DNA of 29,329 bases from a virus: positions 1 through 29,329 of IMG/VR virus record IMGVR_UViG_3300042559_002565; one strand, written 5' to 3'. This document shows, one piece after another, positions 15,132 through 22,864 of the stretch (position 1 is its first letter; each line of letters begins with the position of its first letter). Below the pieces are notes generated by a model. That model saw only the letters and a program-made list of their open reading frames with translations. It was not told the DNA's origin and searched no databases. Made by a program: the position numbers and the translations under genes.

Positions 15132-15157
15132 GGGGGGCGGGATTTCTCCCGCCCCCC
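15132..15157 (-). terminator. Perfect GC-rich hairpin behind the capsid gene
   Basis: An 11-bp perfect stem (GGGGGGCGGGA with TCCCGCCCCCC) with a GAAA loop on the transcript. It lies 26 bases below the capsid stop. No T-run follows on the minus strand, so it may be a partial terminator or a 3' stabiliser that raises capsid mRNA above its neighbours. Confidence 0.55.
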
Positions 15158-15183
15158 TCCGCTGCTCCTCTTACCCTACTGGG

Positions 15184-16341
15184 TTAGACGTTTGCGCCCT
15201 TGAACGACTTCACGGCGCTCGCCTGAACGAGGCCCGTGGCGCCGCGAACCTGGACACGGTACGTGACCAAGCCGTTGGCGAAGGCGTACTCGTTGGACAC
15301 TGCGATCTCGACACCGCCTACGAGGAGGGTCTTGATCTCCTTGAGATCACCGAAGAGGACGCTTACGGCCTCATCGCCGGTGTCTACCAGTGCGCCTGAC
15401 CAGACTGGGAAGCCGAGGAGCGTATCAGGCCCACCGAGATTCCCCGCCTCGAAGATCGGGCGGTTCTGGCTGTCGAGCAACTTGCGGACTCCGCCGAGGG
15501 TCGCATCGTTCATGATGAACCCTGCGCCTGGAGCCTTGCGGTAGCGCTGATTGACCGAGTACACGAGGTCTACGAGGTCGGCGTAAACCGGGGCCACTGC
15601 GGCGCCCGTCTTACCAACCGTCGCGGCTGCGGCAACGGCTGGAGCCGCTACTGCACCGTGAGCGATACCGACTTCCTGACCGGCCTTCTCCGCGATCATC
15701 GCTGAGATGTCGAACGCGGCGTCGCGCACGAGTTCATCGGTGACCTGGATCAGGGTGGCGTACTTCGCTGGGGTCAGCGAGAGCGACGACAGGGTGCCGT
15801 CCGACTCGCCGATCGAGCCCGCCTCGGAGACGGCGGCAGCGGTGCCGAGTGCCGTCACGCGTGGGAACTGGAAGTTATTGCCATTGCTCACCGTGTACAG
15901 GTCGATGACCCGTGCGTCGATGAATGGGTTTACCTGGCCCGCGACCACGTTCACCCGGGCGGCGATGCCGACTGGGTTGCCGAGGCCTGTGGACTTGGTG
16001 ACATCGCGCTTCTCGAAGTCGAAGGCGACGCGGCCCCCGTTCATGCCGATGCGGCGAAGCTCGGACTCGTCCGTGGCGCGCTCTGCCTTCACTGGCGCCT
16101 CGATGGCGGCGGCGAAGCGGGTGCGCGACTCGAGGGCGGCCTTCTCGGCGGCCTCGATCTTCTCTGCGGCGGCGATCTGCGCGGCCTTCGAGTCCATGTC
16201 TGCGAACGCGCGGTCCACAGTCTGGTTCTCTTCGGCGGTGAGGTCACGCTTGGCGTCGGCGGCGGCCTCTAGGACTGCCTTAGCCGCTGCGGCTGCGCGC
16301 TGGCGCTCGTCGTGGAGCGCGTTGATGAGGTTCTCGCTCAT
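15184..16341 (-). CDS. Major capsid protein, HK97 fold
   Basis: A 385-aa protein. Residues 1-85 are a charged Ala/Glu-rich coiled coil (LINALHDERQRAAAAAKAVLE), typical of the delta scaffolding domain removed by the prohead protease. The remainder shows the HK97 capsid pattern: an N-arm with VNPFIDARVIDLYTVSNGNNFQFPR, a spine region (TPAKYATLIQVTDELVRDAAFD), and ending SNEYAFANGLVTYRVQVRGATGLV. The cleavage site is probably near residues 90-110, just before the arm. The codon choice is more uniform than elsewhere, as expected for the most expressed gene. The start has a GGGGAAAC site. It forms the capsid shell. Confidence 0.9.
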   Translation of the reverse strand: MSENLINALHDERQRAAAAAKAVLEAAADAKRDLTAEENQTVDRAFADMDSKAAQIAAAEKIEAAEKAALESRTRFAAAIEAPVKAERATDESELRRIGMNGGRVAFDFEKRDVTKSTGLGNPVGIAARVNVVAGQVNPFIDARVIDLYTVSNGNNFQFPRVTALGTAAAVSEAGSIGESDGTLSSLSLTPAKYATLIQVTDELVRDAAFDISAMIAEKAGQEVGIAHGAVAAPAVAAAATVGKTGAAVAPVYADLVDLVYSVNQRYRKAPGAGFIMNDATLGGVRKLLDSQNRPIFEAGNLGGPDTLLGFPVWSGALVDTGDEAVSVLFGDLKEIKTLLVGGVEIAVSNEYAFANGLVTYRVQVRGATGLVQASAVKSFKGANV

Positions 16342-16437
16342 GATGTTTCCCCTTTCTCTTCTATGCCTATTCCGCTCGGGTGTTCCCCTTGCGCGTGACC
16401 CCCGGGGGAGTCGAGGCGTGTGAGATCGGGCCTGCGG
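16342..16437 (-). promoter_or_regulatory. Spacer between protease and capsid genes
   Basis: A 96-base non-coding spacer. It holds a C5G5 palindromic core (around 16400-16410) and a purine-rich, AT-richer leader (GGAATAGGCATAGAAGAGAAAGGGG) before the capsid start. It may host a capsid promoter or a leader hairpin; no convincing -35/-10 pair was identified. Confidence 0.3.
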
Positions 16438-18030
16438 TTATTCTCCGATGCGCTCCTTCAAGGCGAGCATCTTTGCCCTGACTGACGTCGGGACGGTGAC
16501 GCTTCCCTCGAACGCACGGATGATAGCAGATGCATCCTCCTCCGCAACCGTGTCGCCGCGGAGCCAGGTGCTGACTGCTTTCCATAGGCCCTCCGCTTCG
16601 ATGCCGCGGCGCTTCGCGAGCCCGCGTACGGATGCGAGTCCGATGGTGCCCGGGTATGCGGGCGTGTGCCCCGTGAGCAGGCTTACCTCGTGGAGGGCGG
16701 CCTCATTGACGGTGCGCTTATTGCCATCCCAATCCTCATCCATCACGCGGAATCCGAATGACCATGCGATTGCTTGGGGGTCGCGCTGCGCGAGTGCGAG
16801 CAGGTGATCGCCGATTGGGCTCTTGATAATGTCGGCGGTGACCTGTAGCCCGCGCTCATCCTGGCTGAGGCTGAGGCTGGTCGGGGTTGCGGCGAGCATC
16901 TGACTCTCATCGTGCCCGTGGAGTAGTTTGACTACCTTCCCCGAAGCTGCGACCTGCCCGAGGCTGCGGGTGAATGCGCCCGGTGCCAGCCGCTCGATGA
17001 ATGGCATTGGGCTCGAGTCTGAGTTGAATAGCGCGGCGTAGCCGACAATCGTGCGGGCCTCGGTGTCCACGCGTAGTTCACCCGTGTAGGCTCGCGTCTC
17101 CACTTCCCCTTTGACCGCATGGTATTCCGCCGGTGCCTCGGTGGGCGCCTCGGTTGGGGTCTCGGTCGGGGTCTCTACTGGGGTCTCTGTTGGCTCGACG
17201 TCGGTGCGCTCTTGCTCATTGTCCATTGCCATCACCACCCTTTCGGCGTAATCATACGCGCGGCTCGCCTTATCCGTTGTATCGCCGCTGCCCCATAGCA
17301 GATGTGCGATCTGCCCTGCGGTGGGGCGCTCGCCCTCCGCGATCGGGCTGACGCCCTCTAGGTCGCTGAGGTGGCGTGCGATCCACGCCCTCATCCTACG
17401 CCATTTATCCTCGGTTGCGCGACCCCGTGCTAGATCGCGGGCCTCGGTGATCGTATTGGGGCGGAGTCCGTCGCCCTTGTATTCAAGTAGGTCGAGGCCC
17501 CTGATGGCGTTTTGGCGCATAAAGTCGGGCACGCTGAGGTCTGCGCGTGATTCTGGGTTGGACGCGTTTTCGGCATCGCTAGACGGATTCTCCTCCTCGG
17601 GCTTATCCTCCTCGCCCTCGCCCGGGTACTCCGCCGTAAGCTCGGATACTGCCTCCTCGGGCGTCCACGGGCTGATCTCGTACTTGTCGAGCGCCATGGC
17701 GCGTACGTCGGCGTTGTCGTCTACGGCGTATTCCAACTCATCGCCGTACTTCTCTACGAGCAGGCCGTACTTGTAATCCTTGAAGGCGAGCCCGGTGGCG
17801 AAGGGTGTGCCCTCGAAGTCATTGAGATGCACGCCTACGATGCCCGCTACGCCGTGCTCTTGTAGCCATGCTCGGGTCTCCTCTAGGCGGTCGATGCTGC
17901 GCGCGCTGACGATCTCGACCTGGAAGTCTCCGCTCATAACGGCGCGGTTGATCGCGTCGATGAGTGGCTGACGTGGGGTGTCTCCCGTGGTGGTTAGCGT
18001 GCCGTCGATGTCGGCGATGAGCACGCTCAC
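16438..18030 (-). CDS. HAD phosphatase - phage domain - prohead protease fusion
   Basis: A 530-aa continuous frame. Residues 1-135 are a HAD-type phosphatase: DIDGTL (motif I, D7/D9), VSARS (motif II), FKDYKYG (motif III Lys), AVDDNADV (motif IV). Residues 148-153 (NPSSDA) are a linker encoded by a perfect motif copy. About 166-270 are a helical phage domain (VPDFMRQNAIRGLDLLE ... AGQIAHLLWG). Then comes a T/E/P linker (277-302). About 310-530 are an HK97-type (S78/U35-like) prohead protease: YAALFNS, LLHGHDES with His371/373, WSFGF with Ser424, HEVSLLT with Glu448. GTG start; overlaps the portal stop (GTGA). The protease trims the capsid delta domain. The phosphatase's substrate is unknown; it may end-process nucleic acid. 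Confidence 0.85.
   Translation of the reverse strand: MSVLIADIDGTLTTTGDTPRQPLIDAINRAVMSGDFQVEIVSARSIDRLEETRAWLQEHGVAGIVGVHLNDFEGTPFATGLAFKDYKYGLLVEKYGDELEYAVDDNADVRAMALDKYEISPWTPEEAVSELTAEYPGEGEEDKPEEENPSSDAENASNPESRADLSVPDFMRQNAIRGLDLLEYKGDGLRPNTITEARDLARGRATEDKWRRMRAWIARHLSDLEGVSPIAEGERPTAGQIAHLLWGSGDTTDKASRAYDYAERVVMAMDNEQERTDVEPTETPVETPTETPTEAPTEAPAEYHAVKGEVETRAYTGELRVDTEARTIVGYAALFNSDSSPMPFIERLAPGAFTRSLGQVAASGKVVKLLHGHDESQMLAATPTSLSLSQDERGLQVTADIIKSPIGDHLLALAQRDPQAIAWSFGFRVMDEDWDGNKRTVNEAALHEVSLLTGHTPAYPGTIGLASVRGLAKRRGIEAEGLWKAVSTWLRGDTVAEEDASAIIRAFEGSVTVPTSVRAKMLALKERIGE
17572..17588 (-). repeat. Dispersed 17-bp motif, in-gene copy (phosphatase/protease fusion)
   Basis: 17/17 match. 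It encodes NPSSDA exactly at the junction after the HAD phosphatase domain. Confidence 0.92.
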
Positions 18031-19289
18031 AGGCCGCTGATCCTCGCCGCCTCATCGGGCGCGATGCCTGACTTGATGAGCGTCTCGTAGATGTTGGCGC
18101 GACCCTGCGTGTCGGCGGTGCCCGCGGGCGCGAAGCCTAGTTGCATGCGGTAGATGGCGCCCTGCCCGTCTGGGAGGGGCGGTAGGTCTTCGATCCTGCG
18201 CGCCTCATCCACGCTGATCCAACCGGTGTTGATGGCGCTGGCTAGGGCGTCGTACCTGCTCTTGGTATCGGCGCGTAGTAGGCCCTCGACGTTGAAGCGG
18301 ATGTATGTGTCTCCGCCGGGGATGAGTCGGGCTAGGCCCGTCTCGATGCGGTCGAGGATTGGCTTGATGGTGAAGGTCACATACTCTTGGGCTTGAAGCT
18401 CGACCGACGCGTATGACACGGCGCCCGGCTTGAGGATGCCGAGCAGGTGGGCGGGCACGCGGAAGATGCGGGCGATCTCCTCCACTTGGAAGCCGCGAAG
18501 CTCGAGGAATTGCGCCTGCTCTGGGGTGATGCTGATGGCGTCAAACTTAGCGCCGCCCGTTAGTACGGCGATGCGGTGGGCGTTGCCGAGGCCCTCGTGA
18601 TGCCGTGCGAAGTTGCGGCGGATGCTCCCCGCCTGCTCCTCGGTGAGGTCGCCCGGCACATTGACGATGCCGCTCGGGGTGGCGTTCTGACCGAAGAAGC
18701 GTCCACCGTACTCTTCTGCGGCGATTGCTACGCCGTAGGTCGCCTTCAGGTGGTCGATTGGGCTGAGGCCGCGGTTGTAGCCTGGCAAGCGGAAGAGCGG
18801 GATGTGGATGATCTCATCCTGCGTGTAAGTCGCCTTCGCGCCTGATGGCGTGAGCACCTCGTACACTGGGAGCCCGTTTACGCGTGTGACGGTGATGGCA
18901 CGCGGTGCGAGTACGTCGAGGAAGACTGGCGCTCCCGTAGTGTCTCGGGTGACGGCGATGAACGCATTGCCGTCGGTGAGCAGGCTCGCGACGATCTGGC
19001 TGACAAGCTCGACGCGCGTGACGCTCTTATCGGGGCTCGGGCTCTCGATCCACGTCGGCTTTGGGCGTAGTGGCTGTCGGAGTCCATTGGTCTTTTGGAA
19101 GGCGTCGAGCGGGAGCCCCCCGACCGTGTCGCTGATGAGGCGGATTGCCGCATATACGGCGCTGATCTGGGTGGCGCGATCCTGGTTGATTTCTACGGGT
19201 GAGTACTGCCCCGGTGGGCCGTCAAAGAATCGGTCAATGCCGATTGCGCGCTGCTCTTGCCTACCGAAGATGCGGTCGATGACGCCCAT
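18027..19289 (-). CDS. Portal protein, HK97 type
   Basis: A 420-aa protein. HK97-type portal signatures: ISAVYAAIRLISDTVGGLPL, YNRGLSPIDHLKATYGVAIAAEEY, FFGQNATPSGIVNVPG, FQVEEIARIFRVPAHLLG and FNVEGLLRADTKSRYDALASAINTGWISVDEARR, in the order expected (clip, wing, stem, crown). The length is ordinary for the family. The start has a GGGAGG site. It forms the dodecameric channel through which DNA enters and leaves the capsid and on which terminase docks. Confidence 0.92.
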   Translation of the reverse strand: MGVIDRIFGRQEQRAIGIDRFFDGPPGQYSPVEINQDRATQISAVYAAIRLISDTVGGLPLDAFQKTNGLRQPLRPKPTWIESPSPDKSVTRVELVSQIVASLLTDGNAFIAVTRDTTGAPVFLDVLAPRAITVTRVNGLPVYEVLTPSGAKATYTQDEIIHIPLFRLPGYNRGLSPIDHLKATYGVAIAAEEYGGRFFGQNATPSGIVNVPGDLTEEQAGSIRRNFARHHEGLGNAHRIAVLTGGAKFDAISITPEQAQFLELRGFQVEEIARIFRVPAHLLGILKPGAVSYASVELQAQEYVTFTIKPILDRIETGLARLIPGGDTYIRFNVEGLLRADTKSRYDALASAINTGWISVDEARRIEDLPPLPDGQGAIYRMQLGFAPAGTADTQGRANIYETLIKSGIAPDEAARISGL

Positions 19290-19311
19290 TAGGCCTCCCC
19301 TGTTAGCGGTG

Positions 19312-19360
19312 GCCCCGGTTGGCGGGGCGCTCCTCGGGCGAGGGTACCATACCGCTCGCC
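19312..19360 (-). other. Two hairpins between large terminase and portal genes
   Basis: On the transcript, GGCGAG/CTCGCC (19337-19360) is followed by GCCCCG/CGGGGC (19312-19328), each with a 6-bp stem, in a 73-base spacer. The second ends just before the portal ribosome site. They may modulate portal translation or mRNA processing. Confidence 0.4.
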
Positions 19361-19362
19361 TC

Positions 19363-20844
19363 TTATAGCGTGATGAAGTTTACTGCCGCTTGGGGTCGCT
19401 CATCGTCGGCGATGATCGCGTTGGCGCGGGCGAGCCCGAAGACGGCGGCGACTGCTAGGTCGATCTTCCTCCCGCCCTTATCTTTCGTCAAGCGGGTGCC
19501 GTGGCGGTCGGTCTTGACTGAGGCGTTGGCGACGTGCCGGGCGAGGCGCTTATCGCCGCTGTGCTTGAGCCTCTGGGTGGTGACGGCGTCGTAGAAGGCG
19601 CTCGTGGCGGGTGTCATGCGGGCGGCGTGTTGCGGGAACTCGGTGATCGGGAGGCCCTCCCCCGCGAGGATTTGCAGGCTGCGTGCCCATCGGAAGGGGT
19701 CGGCGGTGATCTCTCGTACGGTGTGGGTGCGGGCTACTTCCCTGATCCGCTCCTCTACCGCTTCGATGTCTACTCGCCAATGCTCGTCATCCAAGGGGCG
19801 CTCCCATAGCCCCATGACGTCGATGAGTCCATCGCTGAGGCGGATGCCGATGAGGGCGGTGCTATCGTTGGAGAAGCTACCGTCTAGCGCGAGGATGATG
19901 CGGTCGCCCGGGCGGATTTTATCGTCTACGGCGCATAGATCCCATGCCCCTGTCGGTAGCCATGCCTGCGTGCTCGCCACCCACTGGTTGAGGCGCTTTG
20001 TGCGCCACTCGTTTTCGGGTGTGCGCATGATGGCGCTGCGGAAGTCGTCGGCGCTGACGATGTCGCCGTAGCCTGGGTTGGCGGCGGCCCACACCGCCTC
20101 CTCTCGATGGTCGGCGTCTACGGGTGCGCCCCACCAGCGGAAGAAGAAGCTCGGGTCGTCTACCTCATTGACGGCGACGCGCTGCCCATGCTGATACAGG
20201 CGGTGCGCGATGGTGTCTCGCCCGTTGGCGTCGGTGCGTGCTCCCGCGGTGGTGATCATTGCGAGCATCGGTTCTACTCGGGCGCCCTGCGCGAGGGCGA
20301 ACACGTTCCATAGATCCTCGTTGATGACGTGCCCCTCGTCTACGAGGGTGAAGGTCGGGCTGAGGCCCTCTTTCAGGGGTGCATCGCTGCTGACGACGCG
20401 CCAAAGGGTGCCCGTGATCGGGTTCTCGATGGCATCGCGGTACAGGTTGAGCATGCTGCTGAGTTCCGGGTCGAGTTCTACCATGCGGCGCCCGGTGCCG
20501 AAGGTGATACGTGCCTGCTCTCTGTCGCCTGCTACTGAGTACACCTCGCCGCCGTCGGGGCCGAGCACCGTCGCCCAAAGCGCCAACCCGCTGAGTAGGG
20601 CTGACTTCCCGTTCTTACGGGGGAGCCCGATGAGTGCCTGTCGGTGGGCGAGATGCCCATCCTCCCGCTCGCGTAATAGGTCGTCGAGAAGCTGACGCTG
20701 ATACGGGCGTAGGCGGATGGTCTCGCCTACCGCGCCGCCGAGCGACTCCTTCACGATGCGGCAATAGTGCTCGATGAAGGTCGCCGCCTCTTCGCCTCGG
20801 GTGCTCCCCTCCCGTTGCGGTGATCCGTAGAGGGGGGTGCTCAT
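19363..20844 (-). CDS. terL: Terminase large subunit
   Basis: A 493-aa protein. The ATPase half has LRPYQRQLLDDLL (adenine-binding-like), Walker A GLPRKNGKS (73-81), Walker B TFTLVDE (164-170) and the coupling motif MITTAG (196-201). The nuclease half starts about residue 310, with ALDGSFSND (D321) and further acidic positions (TADPF; KIDLAVAAVFGLARA near the end), in an RNase H fold. It is of the HK97-like Terminase_1 type, which often uses cohesive ends, but the end type cannot be read from the sequence. The start overlaps the small subunit stop (ATGA). It drives DNA into the prohead and cuts it. Confidence 0.93.
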   Translation of the reverse strand: MSTPLYGSPQREGSTRGEEAATFIEHYCRIVKESLGGAVGETIRLRPYQRQLLDDLLREREDGHLAHRQALIGLPRKNGKSALLSGLALWATVLGPDGGEVYSVAGDREQARITFGTGRRMVELDPELSSMLNLYRDAIENPITGTLWRVVSSDAPLKEGLSPTFTLVDEGHVINEDLWNVFALAQGARVEPMLAMITTAGARTDANGRDTIAHRLYQHGQRVAVNEVDDPSFFFRWWGAPVDADHREEAVWAAANPGYGDIVSADDFRSAIMRTPENEWRTKRLNQWVASTQAWLPTGAWDLCAVDDKIRPGDRIILALDGSFSNDSTALIGIRLSDGLIDVMGLWERPLDDEHWRVDIEAVEERIREVARTHTVREITADPFRWARSLQILAGEGLPITEFPQHAARMTPATSAFYDAVTTQRLKHSGDKRLARHVANASVKTDRHGTRLTKDKGGRKIDLAVAAVFGLARANAIIADDERPQAAVNFITL

Positions 20845-21341
20845 CCTGCCGCCTTATTCCGTTCCTCATCCTGTTGGGCGACGCGCTGCGCCCGGCGGGC
20901 GAGGAGTAGTTCCAGGGGGCTCGGGGCCGCCTTACTGGTGGACTTCATGCCTACTCGGGCGCTTGGGGTGAGCCCTAGTTCACGGGCTCCCGCGCGCATC
21001 ATCGTGGCGTTATCGCGCATCACCTGATGTAAAGGATTCTTCACGTACTCGCCGTTGCGCCCCTTTACGAGTGGCCCGCTCTTACGGAGGAGCCCCTCCG
21101 CCTCGCGGTATCGGGCGGTCGCCTCGCAGTACGCGCGTAGGGTGTCTACGTCGGCGGCGGTGATGACGCCCGTGTGCCCGACTGCGGCGATTACCTCACG
21201 CCATACGTCGAGGGCGTCTTCAGCGATGTCGGGTGGCGGCTGTAGGGTGCTGAGTGTTGGGCGCGGTTCATTGAGCGGCACGATCTTCCCCTCGGTGGCT
21301 CGGATGGCACTCGGCTTAGGCTTAGGCCCCCGCTTTCCCAT
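20841..21341 (-). CDS. terS: Terminase small subunit, P27 family
   Basis: A 166-aa protein. The N-terminus MGKRGPKPKPSAIR and the segment PPPDIAEDALDVWREVIAAVG, followed by DVDTLRAYCEATARYREAEGLL and KNPLHQVMRDNATMMRAGARELGLTPSAR, match the P27-type small terminase throughout. The tail is charged (QRVAQQDEERNKAAG). The start is preceded by GAGGAGGAGC, an A7 tract and a motif copy. It recognises the packaging site and loads the large subunit. It is the first gene of the late order. Confidence 0.88.
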   Translation of the reverse strand: MGKRGPKPKPSAIRATEGKIVPLNEPRPTLSTLQPPPDIAEDALDVWREVIAAVGHTGVITAADVDTLRAYCEATARYREAEGLLRKSGPLVKGRNGEYVKNPLHQVMRDNATMMRAGARELGLTPSARVGMKSTSKAAPSPLELLLARRAQRVAQQDEERNKAAG

Positions 21342-21380
21342 CGTTTTTTTGCTCCTCCTCTGGCATCGCTAGACGGATTG
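21342..21380 (-). promoter_or_regulatory. Intergenic 17-bp motif plus A7 tract before the small terminase
   Basis: A perfect motif copy (21362-21378) is followed by AGAGGAGGAGC, then AAAAAAA (21344-21350) and the ATG at 21341. It is at the start of the packaging/head/tail block, so it would be a natural place for a late control element. Confidence 0.8.
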
Positions 21381-22244
21381 CTATGAGCCGGGCTCCGCCG
21401 GGTGGGCGCCATCTGCCCACGGGGTCTTCGCGGTTGCGCGCTCCTCTTCCCGTTGCGTGCGGCGCTTCGCCCCCTTCGCCGTCTCTACGGCGTAGGTGAA
21501 GCAATCCTTCATGCCCCTGAGCGCATAGTAGACCACGGAGAAGCGGTATCCATCCTCGGTGCTCTTCGCCATCGGGGTGACGCCGTGCACGATGCGGTAG
21601 CCGTTGAAGAAGACCACCCAACCGTCTCTGCATCCCACGGTGAGGCCGTACTCGGGCACGTTGAGGTATCCGCCCCTCATGCCACGTCGGACTACGGGCA
21701 TGGCGCTCCATGAGTCGAAGTTGAATCCATCGCGGTGGTAGGGGAGCGTTGCGCTGCGGTTGATGTTGCCTGACGTCCATAGGGCGCCCTCGGTGATCCT
21801 CCAGTCCTTGTCGATTTCGGCTAGGGCGTCGATGTTCTCTTGGTACTTCTCGGGGCTGATCTCACGTAGGGTCTCGCCCAAGTCGAGGGCGAGCCGGGCG
21901 AGGAAGGCGTGCTCACTTGGGCGCTCGTAGGCCAGACTTGCGGGTCGGCACGCGTCTCGCCCCTGCATGACCTTTCGGGGTGCCATGCCGAAGCTGCGGG
22001 ACTCTTGGTCGATGCCTGACGCCCGCTTGACGCTGCCCATTGGCGTGTTGAGGACGGCGGCTCGGAGGTCTTCGGTGCCGCTCTTGAGGGGGGCGTAGAC
22101 CAGTACGATCTCGCCCGTTTCGGCGTCTACGTAGATGCCCTCATCGTTCACGGTGCTCTCGAAGTCGGGCACGGTCTCGCCTACGAGGGCGGTTGCATCC
22201 TTCCCCGTCATGAGCCTGCTGACCTCGATTACTGGTAGCGTCAT
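21381..22244 (-). CDS. TET/JBP-like 2-oxoglutarate/Fe(II) dioxygenase
   Basis: The start is 22244 (GGAGGCACG site, ATGA overlap with the upstream gene). A 287-aa protein. Residues about 165-250 show the 2OG/Fe(II) core: LPYHRDGFN (H170, D172), WSAMPVVRRGMRGGYLNVPEYGL, FFNGYRIVHGVTP (H220), DGYRFSVVYYA (R234), then GMKDC. The HxD ... H ... R layout plus GGYLxxPEY and MKDC recall phage TET/JBP-like enzymes that oxidise 5-methylpyrimidines in DNA (family knowledge, recalled and not searched). No methyltransferase is encoded here, so the substrate would be host-made 5mC, thymine, or something else. It is placed with two ParB-like genes. Confidence 0.7.
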   Translation of the reverse strand: MTLPVIEVSRLMTGKDATALVGETVPDFESTVNDEGIYVDAETGEIVLVYAPLKSGTEDLRAAVLNTPMGSVKRASGIDQESRSFGMAPRKVMQGRDACRPASLAYERPSEHAFLARLALDLGETLREISPEKYQENIDALAEIDKDWRITEGALWTSGNINRSATLPYHRDGFNFDSWSAMPVVRRGMRGGYLNVPEYGLTVGCRDGWVVFFNGYRIVHGVTPMAKSTEDGYRFSVVYYALRGMKDCFTYAVETAKGAKRRTQREEERATAKTPWADGAHPAEPGS

Positions 22245-22864
22245 CGTGCCTCCTCGGTGTTGATTGCGTCGAGTATAAGGCGCTCGACGGCCTCTGCGTT
22301 GGATTCTACGCCCAACCGGGTGCGCGTCTCCCGTAGGCGCTCGATCGCCCACTCGTACTGCTCTACTGGCATGCGGAAGAGGAAGCTACGCGATGCCCGC
22401 ATGGCGTAGAAGTCGGCGATGGCGCGGTCGCCGTCGGTGACGGTGAGTACGGGGATGTTCACCGAGGGGCTGACGAGGTCGTCGATCTCCTCCCACGTGA
22501 AGCCCGCTACGCCCGCGAGCCCTGCTCCGAGGGTGTCGAGTTGCGCCTTTAGCCGGCGGTTATCCCAGAGGCTGAGTTCCCCGGTGCGGTTATCGGCGAT
22601 GGCGTACGCTCGGGCCTCGCTTATGCGGTCGGCGGGGTAGTCCACGGCGGTGATCTCTGTCCACCCGAGGCGCTTCGCCGCTTCTACCGTGCCGTTGCCC
22701 GCGACGATGGTGGTGCCCGCGATCACGATCGGCTTACGCTGCCCGAATGCGCTGAGGCTCTTTGCGATGGCGCTGATGTTGCGCTCCGAGTGCACGCGGG
22801 CATTCTCGGGGTCGGGCTGTAGGTCGGCGATCGCTACGGTGCGAAGCTCGATTGGCGCCGTCAT
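22241..22864 (-). CDS. ParB-like nuclease-domain protein 1
   Basis: A 207-aa protein. Residues 8-100 are a ParB/Srx-type domain: VAIADLQPDPENARVH, ISAIAKSLSAFGQRKPIVIA, GNGTVEAAKRLGWTEI, AYAIADNRTGELSLWD. Unlike chromosomal ParB there is no HTH/dimer domain. Instead there is a unique C-terminal helical part (RMPVEQYEWAIERLRETRTRLGVESNAEAVERLIL) that resembles the end of the neighbouring ParB-like protein. Phage ParB-like domains are often fused to methylases or act as nucleases or CTP-dependent clamps; none of that is shown here. It overlaps both neighbours by ATGA. Confidence 0.8.
   Translation of the reverse strand: MTAPIELRTVAIADLQPDPENARVHSERNISAIAKSLSAFGQRKPIVIAGTTIVAGNGTVEAAKRLGWTEITAVDYPADRISEARAYAIADNRTGELSLWDNRRLKAQLDTLGAGLAGVAGFTWEEIDDLVSPSVNIPVLTVTDGDRAIADFYAMRASRSFLFRMPVEQYEWAIERLRETRTRLGVESNAEAVERLILDAINTEEAR

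Noticed and set aside
19880-19889. CCGTCTAGCG on the plus strand, reverse orientation to the dispersed motif
   Set aside because: Only 10 bases match, in coding DNA for the terminase nuclease Asp loop (ALDGSF), where the codons explain it.
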